Positions 56,431-64,000 of a stretch of DNA of 64,000 bases are shown in pieces (the stretch's first letter is position 1; every line of letters starts with the position of its first letter). The notes under the pieces are model-generated. The model made no database searches and was not told the origin of the DNA. It saw only the letters and a list, made by a program, of their open reading frames with translations. The DNA is from Adiantum capillus-veneris (lineage: Eukaryota; Streptophyta; Polypodiopsida; Polypodiales; Pteridaceae), in NCBI GenBank assembly GCA_014529385.2, contig CM043943.1:159910247-159974246 (forward strand), read 5' to 3'. The position numbers and the translations under genes were made by a program.

Positions 56431-59214
56431 GCATCTTGCTTATACCCTCCTCTTGCACAACATTGATTTTTCCATGCATTGACCGAGTATGCATCATATA
56501 GGGCCACATTACACGGCCGAGAATTAGCACAATTTTTCACTCCATGCATGGCACATACTCTGAGGCGATACCTTGTGGTCCGGGAGGACTCCGGCTAGGA
56601 GGGGGGGAGGCATTCTCAAATGCGGACCCAATGGCAAAAAGAGCAAAAAAGGGCATGTTTTTCGACTATTTTAGAGGGTTGTCGTTTGATTGCAAAATTT
56701 TCTGGACTAACCCAAGTACATATGCCCTTATACAACATGAATCTACAAGTATATGGGACCAAACACCAAATCAAGCCCCTAGGTGTGTGTATATAGGTAG
56801 AAATAGCCATTTTTTGGACAAAATAGTGGTCAAACGAAGAAATCCGGCCATAAAAATTGGATGTGAGTGTACATAGTGTTTCGCGGTGATGGTTTTGAGT
56901 TATTATGATTTTTGGGGATTTTCTGGGTTTGATTTTCTATTTTCTTTTTAATTTTAGTAATTATCGATAGAAAAACTTCAAAAATACAAAAAGCAGGAGA
57001 AAAACGGTCGTAATGAAAAACAAAAAATATGGGGATAATCAGTGACTATAGGACAACCTATGGTACAATGGGGGTGCAATTATGTGGATGGAGCGAAAAG
57101 CGTGTTTTGGTCGGATTTTGATCGAAACGTCAAATTTCTCGGAAACTGGGCAAATGGAGTCCAAATCAAGAAGTTTTTGAGCCTAAACCACATCTCGCAA
57201 GAATTTGGGAGCACATGTTAAATTTCATGGAAAGTGGTTCGGGGACCCCGTTCTAAGATTTTTTCACTTCATTTTAAGCTCATTTCTACTTTTGCCTTTT
57301 GAGAGGGAGCTCTTGCCACCTAGAGCGAACGGGACTTCCAGCGGCTTCTACGACGTGCACGACCACCCGATAGACTCCAGACATGAGAGGTAGGCTCACC
57401 ACCTTGAGCTTTTCGCGCATGTTTGTTGTTTTGTCGCGAAAACTAGCGTAGGGTTCACACGGCAAGAGGGCAGTAGAGACCTACAGGTAGAAGTGGCCTC
57501 CTAACGGCTAACCCAAAAGCAATGAGGCTTCATCGGCAGCTTACCCTAGCATAGGAGACCACTCTTGGATGCCCAAAGGCGGTAGAAAACCATCGGAAAA
57601 AACCCTAACTTCTAGAGCTCTACAAGAGGCCACCAAATGGTAAATCGGCGAAAAGGTGCCCAAATGCTACCAAAACTCATGGGTAGGAGCATCTCGACAT
57701 GCTCGACAAGTTTATATAGCCCACATGGCCATAAGGCGACCCGAAGCGGCACTAAAATTCAGAAACGGCATGAGACACACAAAGCGTCAAATAGCTCTCA
57801 CGGCCAAACAGCATGTCCGTTTGCCACCAAACTTCACGAGCGGATTTCCTCAACCATCAACAACCAAGTCCTATGGTGGTAGACCACCACAAGTCATCGA
57901 CGACATGTAAACGCAACCACGGGTGTTTCCAGAGCGACAAATTGTCAAATGGAGCTCCGGTGAAGCTAAAGTCGACAAAAACCATATGGCAAGGATCCCC
58001 AAGGGACCGTGAAGCTATGGAGACCAACATCAAGAAATTTCATCGCCCAAAAGCACTCCAAAAGTCAAAAAACGGCTAAGAGGCTCTGAAATCCACATAA
58101 GGAGTTTCTTTCTATCCATTTGACTTTTTTGTTGAAATAGGGCTTAAAAGGGACTCAGGGGGGCTCAGGGCAGGCACCAGTAGCACCTCCAATATAAATT
58201 TCATCAGGAGACATCCTAATCCTACGCGTAGGATGTCTCAAGGCCAAATCTAGGCACCAAACTCAACACCTCTTAACACACACAATTTCTGAATAGCCTG
58301 TACATGCTAGCCACCAAGTTTCATCACATTTGGACAAAAATTGACCTCATATGCATAAAAAAATACGCAAAGTTAGAGCATAGAGGCAATAATGGGTCAT
58401 AGACGTACCAAAACTAGTCCAAATCACATGAAACTTGCACAATACACTCATGAGCACATTGCCAAGCTATCTGTGGGGTCATATGTGAAAAATGATGAAA
58501 TAGACATCCTACGCGTAGGATGTCTAAATGACCAATTTGGCCTCCAACTGGCATTTTTCAGTTCCAGATCTCCTTATAACACCTTCCTAAGCTCATATAT
58601 CAAGTTTCAAGCCATTCTCATCACATTTGGCCCCCAACACCTCCAAGATGCACTTTTTGAGCCCAAAAACACTACACATGCTCTTACCAACACCAATTCT
58701 TGTCCAAATCAAAATCCAAGAGCAGGGCCACGTTCCACATGCTAAGGGCTAACCCTAGAATCAATTTCAAGTCATTTTGATGAAAAAGACATCCTACGCG
58801 TAGGATATCTCCAGTATGATTTTGACCTACTGTGCAGATTTGACTTCATGGGAGCCATTAACATGGTGCAAGAAGCCTGTATATCAAATTTCAACCCATT
58901 TGAATATCATTTTTCCCCTGTTGAGGACATTCTACCCAATTTTTGAGCCTAAGGCCTGAATCTGCCCAGAATTGCACTTTTTGATGCCCAAACCCAATTC
59001 CAATCACATAGCCATGTTGCACAGGTCAAGGACCACCAGCCAACCAAGTTTCAACAAAACAGGCAAAGTAGACATCCTACGTGTAGGATGTCTAAATGAT
59101 AAATTTTAGCTAGAAAGCTATTGTGAGCACATGAAGAGTTTCCCTAGTTCCTTTTAAGTTTTATTTTCAATTTTCAAGTCATTTGGATAGTTAGAACTCA
59201 GTTTCTCAGCTAAT
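56431..59214 (+). other. B2 second leader (before ORF3)
   Basis: About 2.8 kb without a conserved frame. Conserved in sequence with A1 and A2. The block TTGTCGCGAAAACTAGCGTA near 57,430 is shared by all copies. The last kilobase is a set of four diverged ~285-bp units each ending in a palindrome. The leader could hold an internal promoter or intron for ORF3; neither is proven. Confidence 0.85.
58211..59095. repeat. B2 ORF3-leader palindrome array (~285-bp period)
   Basis: Palindrome centres at 58,226.5, 58,513.5, 58,798.5 and 59,081.5: intervals 287, 285 and 283 bp. Cores are CCTACGCGTAGG three times and CCTACGTGTAGG once; 58,501-58,526 is a perfect 26-bp palindrome. Sequences between share faint blocks (CAAGTTTCA-CA, CATGTTGCACA/CATGCTAAGG before each palindrome), so the units look like ancient tandem duplicates in which the palindrome is the best-kept part. 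The last centre lies about 133 bp before the ORF3 ATG. Confidence 0.93.
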
Positions 59215-60693
59215 ATGGAAAAAAATGCTAACTTCGGACTATTGAGTGCAATAGGATCTATGGCAGCCGCAAAATCACCTGCAAAGAAGAAGAGGATGAC
59301 AATAAAAGACTACTTAGAAGAAGTGGAGCCATTTGTGATCCCAGAAGGAACCCTGAAGCCCACCAGCACATGGATTCAGGATGATTTGCTTGAGTCCAAC
59401 GATTTGAAAATATACCAAGGCGTATTCAAAGATCCTGAAGGAAATGCAGTGAAGCTACCCATGATACCACAGGAGCTCAATGAATTTTTCAGAAGCAAGA
59501 TGGGGGATTACCTGGAGAAGCTGGATCTACATAACTACTCCGAAGCTTTGCCATCAGGAATTGACATCAAAAGAGTGTGGGAATTTGTAACCACTATCAA
59601 AGAAGATGGAGTGGCCCGAGTCACCGATCTGCAGGACAAGCCAGATACCATGATTGTCATCACAGAGAGGGTGGTGGCAGCTGCACTTGACATCTCCAAC
59701 AAGGGAGATAGTGTGACAAAGAGGAGAGATGAAGTCAAAGTCTACTCAGAAAAGAAGAACAATTACACATTTGAAGATATTGCAAACCCAAAAGTGGCTA
59801 TCATGAGCCAACTCTACAACCAATACTTCCACATGTATACAAAGCGGCCACAAAAGTACAGGATGCCACATGGAGCCATTGCTACCACCTTCACGTGGGC
59901 AATGCAAAAGAGCAAGCCAAAAGTGATCAATTATGCTGCTTACATCCATGACAACCTGGTGAAGATGGGGAACAGAAATCCCACCTACATTGTACTTGGT
60001 GAGCTAATAACAAAAGTGGTCTATGGAGCATTGCATGCCAAGGGAAATTGGCACGAACCTCCCTCACAGAATGACTGGCTAAAGCTGAAAGAAGATAAAG
60101 AAGAAGAACCTCCCAGGGCACCCAGAGTATCCACACAGTTGAAGCGACGGTTAGAGACCGTGCTAGAAGAGCCGCGAGAGTCGAAGAAAGGAAAGAAAGA
60201 AAGTCTACAAGTGCCAATCAAAGAGACCAAGTCACAGAAAGCGGCACGGCTCGAAAGACCGATGGAAAGCTTCAGAGCCGAAAGAGCTCTCAAGGGAGAT
60301 CTAAGCGAGCTGTGGAAGCCATCCCTAGAAGCCATGTTGGGATCATCTCGAAGGGTGCACCGAGATCGGTTTGAAGACTACATCAAAAACTTTGAGATTT
60401 TAGATGCTACGATGGAAAATATCCCGAATGTCCCTTTTATAGAAGAAGAAGTGGACGACGTACGATGGCAGCTGCTAGAAGAGCAGGAAGGCCAAGAAAG
60501 AGAGAGAAAAACCAAGGCGGACAGAGATTTCAAGAAAAAGCCAACAACTCCACAGTCAAGCAGGGAATTCAGTCCACTACCATCACCACCTCCCCTTAGC
60601 CCTCCACAAACACAACAAAAGGAGGATGAACAAGAAGATTCCAAGCAAGAGAAGAGTAGAAAGAAGAAGCTAAACCGAAAGAGGAGAAGCTAG
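59215..60693 (+). pseudogene. B2 ORF3, N-terminal domain and proline-rich linker
   Basis: An intact 492-codon frame from ATG 59,215. Residues 1-30 are basic ('AAAKSPAKKKRMTIKDYLEE', a possible nuclear signal). Residues ~45-300 form a globular domain ('PQELNEFFRSKMGDYLEKLD', 'GIDIKRVWEFVTTIKEDGVA', 'GAIATTFTWAMQKSKPKVIN', 'NPTYIVLGELITKVVYGALH'). Then comes a basic helical part, 'SSRRVHRDRFEDYIKNFEIL', and a Pro/Ser/Glu-rich tail. No transmembrane segment or DDE/zinc motif is visible, so an envelope role is not supported. Grass Tat elements carry extra ORFs with a globular-plus-coil plan; similarity to those is only by architecture. Confidence 0.78.
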
Positions 60694-61750
60694 ATCCATA
60701 AGAAAATAATTTCAGAATATTTCTTGATCTACTAGCTGCGGGTTACTCTCGAGAAGAGGCAGCTACTGTGGCATTTGAGTTGACAAGCACAAGGCCCAAG
60801 GAACAGATGCAGAGCCTTCGGTTAGTGGAATTGAAAGAGATGGCCACCGACACAGTGGACTAGCAGCCACCAACCAATGATTGGGATGTGGTGATGCAAA
60901 AGCTAACCGGGCTCAGAGCAAGATCAATGGCCACTGAGAGTGAGATTGATACTCTCAAGAAAAATGAAGTTCTTATCAAGGCTGAAGTTGACTCACTACA
61001 AACACAAGGCCAAGAGCATATGGACAAACAAACAAAGCTGCAAGCTAGTTTGGACACGGCATTATAAAGATGCTAGGAGATGGAACGAGAGAATCAGGCA
61101 GCCGAACAAAAACTTCAAAGAGAAGAGGAAGAATACAAGAAAATCAGCAAGTCATTGATAGATGCAGAGAGAGAAAGGGACAACCTAACTCTACAACTTG
61201 CTGAAGAGTCCAAAGAAGTGGAAACACTGAAGAATGCCAAGTAAAATGCAAAGATAGAATAGGAGGCAAGCCAGGATGAGATAATAGAACTAAAAGACTA
61301 GATTAAAGTAAAGGATCAGACCATCCAACGGCTAAGAGCATCTCCGGCTAGAGTCCGAGTTGCTAGCTCGACTGGGACGACTTCAGAGACTGAGATATAT
61401 GAAGAACAAATGAAGGAGCTCCAAAAGGAGTTAACACTGGAGAAGATGCAAAGGCTGATGTTGGCTTAGGGATCTATGATAATGCAGAACCGCCTAGAAG
61501 AAGAGAACAAAGCCATGCAAAATGAGCTAGCATCCGTAAAAAGAAAGATGGATGAGGATTTTCAGAGATGGCAAGCAGAAAACGAAGCCATCAAGAGGAA
61601 GCTTGAGGAGGCGGAAAAGATAAATGCAGATCTAAACGACCTCCTAGTAAACATGGAAGAGCAAGTGGAAGAGGAAAAGAAGACACTTTAGAAACAGATA
61701 GAAGAGCTGAGAGGCCAGCAACAAACGGAAGAGCAACAGTGTAGCACCGG
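60694..61750 (+). pseudogene. B2 ORF3, coiled-coil region (several stops)
   Basis: Continues colinearly with A1's coil: 'EQMQSLRLVELKEMATDT', 'EIDTLKKNEVLIKAEVDSLQ', 'DAERERDNLTLQLAEESKEV' and 'NRLEEENKAMQNELASVKRK'. At least seven in-frame TAA/TAG codons interrupt it (for example near 60,863, 61,066, 61,243 and 61,468), many of them TAG at former Glu/Gln/Lys codons. The heptad pattern is strong over about 300 residues, predicting a dimeric rod. Confidence 0.75.
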
Positions 61751-62700
61751 ACCAGCAGTCATGGAGGGTATTGACATAGAGAATGTGTCAGATCCAGTGG
61801 ACACCACCATGCAAGAGGACATCCTTGTGGGAACCTCGCGAGAACCCCAAGATCTGACACAAGAAGAAGAAGAAAAGCTGCAGAAGGCCATAGAAGTGGC
61901 AGTAAAAGACACAGCCAGAGAAGCATTGGAGTGGGAGCAGAGGGTGTTTAAGTCGCTAACCATTCAGAAGATAGATGCCAGTAACCTTCGGTGTGAATGG
62001 CTATAACCATCTCTCCCATATCCTCTGCTAAAGTATGAAGCTGCTACAATCAACAAAAGGATCAAAGAGGAGCCAACAATGCCATTGTACAAAGCATATA
62101 TCTCCAAGCCTGAAGGGGTCAAGCTGATAGTGGATTCTCAACCCAGGTGGAGAAAGGCATGGTTCACAAAATATCCACAATATTTAATCCATTTGGTAAA
62201 GGCACCTAAAGTGATTAGAGACAATCTCAGTTTCTGCCCTCTACCAAGGATGAGGACATGGAAAGCCCAAGATCTGATGCAGAGAAGCCAACCCACTTGG
62301 CTCAATTACCCGAAGCTTCCAGGCTTGAAGGCAGGCGAGAGAATAAGTGAGCAATACATGGTGAAAACCCTAACGGACGCCATCAAATTGTTCACTGGCT
62401 CACCTGACCTATCTTGCATCATGATGAGAAAAATATGTAAAACCCTTCTGGCAGTCTTCGAAACCTTCAAACCAGGCCAGGCGACAGACAATATCTTTTT
62501 CTTTCAAGATACATACAGATGTGCCTACGATCTGTCTGCTCAGGCTTCTCACGAGGTGATACATGCGCTATATCAGAGGATTATGTTTTTGCCTTCTTAT
62601 CACCTCCAGGCCTTTGAAGAAGCCTTCTACACCGGCTTCTTCACCATCAACACAGATATATTCGGCCCGACGCTACTAGCTTAGCATGCGAGATATGAGT
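61751..62700 (+). pseudogene. B2 ORF3, C-terminal domain
   Basis: Acidic hinge ('EPQDLTQEEEEKLQKAIE', about 61,850), then the globular domain 'KLIVDSQPRWRKAWFTKYPQ', 'FCPLPRMRTWKAQDLMQRSQ' and 'GERISEQYMVKTLTDAIKLF' (62,079-62,684), ending 'DIFGPTLLA' at a stop where A1 continues for about 15 more residues. It ends about 70 bp before the polypurine tract. Function unknown. Confidence 0.75.
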
Positions 62701-62771
62701 CCCTTCTAAAGATGCAAGAAAGCTTACACTGAAGAAGCAGCTCAACTGCCATGTCAGGGACGACATGAACT

Positions 62772-62784
62772 AGGAGGGGGGGAG
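62772..62784 (+). promoter_or_regulatory. B2 polypurine tract
   Basis: AGGAGGGGGGGAG immediately before the 3' LTR; plus-strand primer site for cDNA synthesis. Confidence 0.92.
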
Positions 62785-63706
62785 TGTTAGCAGTTGGACA
62801 CACCCAACGTAAAATGACTGCTCGGTGGAATATTATTTTTTGTAATTATTCTTTAATTGAGAAAACCCAACATTTCACCTTTGTAAATGGTGGGGCTTGC
62901 AGAAACTTCCAGATTGTATCCCATTTTTGACATTTAGATTGAGTAGATGGTTAAATGGAAACATTAGGGTTTGAGATTGTAAGGTATTTATACCACTTTT
63001 GACCTTAATGAAAAAACCTTTGTCATTTTAAAAAAGTTTTGTCTGTGAGTGAGCGTACTGTGTACAAGAGAGAGTGAGAGTTTCATCTTGACGCTACGCG
63101 GGCACCGGTGGTCGGAATCAAGTGCGAAGAAGTGCAGCGTGTTGCCCCCGATGAGAGCTATGCGCCAAACCTACATTGCGGGTGTACGGTCTGGTTTTGC
63201 GAACTCGACCCACAAGCTACATCTGGTGATTCGGTGAGCATATGTTATCTGTTTTCGCGTTTCAGCATATCCACGCGTTTGCATCGAGTAGAGATACACA
63301 TTAGGAACTTTAGTTTTCGGAAACGACGACCTGTAAATTTCGACCAGACATCCTATGTGATTTTGCACTAGGTGTTTAGGGTTGGGACTTTGGTTCATGG
63401 AACTTAGGGAGAGCGATCTATTGGTGTTAGTAGGGTTCCTTCAAGTTCTGTGGCGTTTCGAGAACGTTTGATGGGTATTTGGCTCTTGGAAGCGTTGTAG
63501 GAAATCTCCTCTTAAGCACTCTAAAAGGCTGTAGCTTAGACATTGGGTAGAGACCTCCGTAGGAATTAGTCGAGAGTAGGTCGAGTGTAGGTTGACACCC
63601 TATGCTTGCTTCCACACGCCTGCGGGTCGAGCTTCGTCCTTAGCTGACAAATCTTGTTAGGTGAGTTCTCACTGTGCTGACGTCCGTCGCGGTGTATCCG
63701 CCAACA
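62785..63706 (+). repeat. B2 3' LTR
   Basis: TGTTAGCAGTTGGACACACC ... CGCCAACA, 922 bp. Half-site AGACATCCTATGTG at 63,346-63,359. It is followed by target duplication ATCCC (63,707-63,711). Confidence 0.95.
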
Positions 63707-63794
63707 ATCCCAGACCCACTTACCCTAATATAATTAAAAAAAACAACCATTAATAGGCTACTTAAGGACCTCTCTTCTTAAACAAGAAAAGAGA
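63707..63794 (-). other. Element 0 leader, right part
   Basis: The short stretch between B2's insertion site and element 0's primer site. With 20,239-20,399 and the 112-bp spacer it makes up element 0's original 5' leader of roughly 350 bp. Confidence 0.75.
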
Positions 63795-63815
63795 AACCGA
63801 ATGCTCTGATACGAA
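63795..63815 (-). promoter_or_regulatory. Element 0 primer binding site (tRNA-iMet type)
   Basis: Minus strand TTCGTATCAGAGCATTCGG adjoins the LTR. It matches TGGTATCAGAGC, the complement of plant initiator tRNA-Met 3' end, with one mismatch in the first 12 bases. It differs from the tRNA-Asp site of the A/B family, confirming a separate element. Confidence 0.8.
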
Positions 63816-64000
63816 TGTAATGGAAATTGTCTATGAACTTTGAGAGTAGTGGAATTAGGAAACTAGGTGAAGCACTTTTGAGAGATTCTTCGTGAGCATA
63901 GCGGTTGAACTTAATTGATGGTAGAAACATAAACATGGTACTTAGTTAACTTGGCATGAACAATACTTTTTCAAGAGAGAGAGAGTTTAGAGAACATGGC
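63816..64000 (-). mobile_element. Element 0, 5' LTR (cut by window end)
   Basis: TGTAATGGAAATTG..., colinear with 14,419-14,603. Only 185 bp are visible. Confidence 0.82.

Larger units (their letters stand above)
43596..63706 (+). mobile_element. Element B2: structurally complete Ty3/gypsy retrotransposon, 20.1 kb
   Basis: LTRs of 964 and 922 bp (TGTTAGCAG ... CCAACA), tRNA-Asp primer site, polypurine tract and perfect 5-bp target duplication ATCCC. The pol order RT-RNase H-integrase identifies Ty3/gypsy. RT style, tRNA-Asp priming and great length suggest the Athila/Tat (non-chromodomain) side, which is inference. The first ~350 bp of the two LTRs differ at about 5% by eye. gag, protease, RT and ORF3 all contain stops or shifts, so it is not autonomous now. 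Confidence 0.95.

Noticed and set aside
58211-59095. CRISPR-like regular repeat-spacer array
   Set aside because: Period is ~285 bp, spacers are related to one another, the context is a plant retrotransposon and no cas genes exist.
59215-62700. Envelope-like protein in the Athila position
   Set aside because: No signal peptide, transmembrane helix or fusion-type segment is visible; the long coil and basic start fit a cytosolic or nuclear protein better.

Overview
The window is repeat-dominated nuclear DNA of a land plant. It holds plant Ty3/gypsy LTR retrotransposons (tRNA-Asp and tRNA-iMet primer sites), a plant-type PLS PPR pseudogene, many (GA)n/(CT)n microsatellites and no intact host gene. 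The PPR relic reads most like fern or other non-seed-plant PPR proteins, so a fern-like genome is my tentative guess; species cannot be told from this sequence.

Regions. 1-14,418: old, decayed DNA with a gag relic, a PPR relic, a LINE relic, a foldback hairpin, six or more GA/CT microsatellites, a second gag relic related to the large family described below, and a hairpin-rich tandem array. 14,419 to beyond 64,000: one old minus-strand Ty3/gypsy element ('element 0'). Its left LTR edge is at 14,419, its RNase H/RT/protease/gag run from 17,028 to 20,238, and its tRNA-iMet primer site and second LTR appear only at 63,795-64,000. The 43 kb between its gag and primer site is filled by a second, much larger Ty3/gypsy family inserted twice, head to head: copy A on the minus strand (TSD ATAAT) and copy B on the plus strand (TSD ATCCC), 112 bp apart. 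That block was then partly duplicated in tandem, giving A1 (20,400-32,159) | 112 bp | B1 (truncated, 32,272-36,763) | junction with filler DNA | A2 (truncated, 36,789-43,483) | the same 112 bp | B2 (complete, 43,596-63,706, about 20.1 kb).

B2 shows the family plan: LTR, tRNA-Asp primer site, about 1.8 kb leader, gag with an unusual N-terminal domain, protease, reverse transcriptase, RNase H, two tandem H2C2 zinc-binding modules, integrase core, a second retropepsin-like domain after integrase, about 2.8 kb second leader, a large ORF3 (globular domain, proline-rich linker, long coiled coil, C-terminal domain), polypurine tract, LTR. All copies carry stops and frameshifts, so none looks autonomous now.

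The most novel signals are: (1) a 24-26 bp palindrome (half-site AGACATCCTACG) placed at conserved positions in both leaders, at a regular ~285 bp spacing before ORF3, with a half-site also in every LTR; (2) the retropepsin-like domain downstream of integrase; (3) the doubled H2C2 module; (4) two giant inverted repeats around a 112 bp spacer, which could produce hairpin RNA; and (5) a tandem-duplication junction carrying a 20 bp templated insertion. All positions and similarities were read by eye; no search was run.
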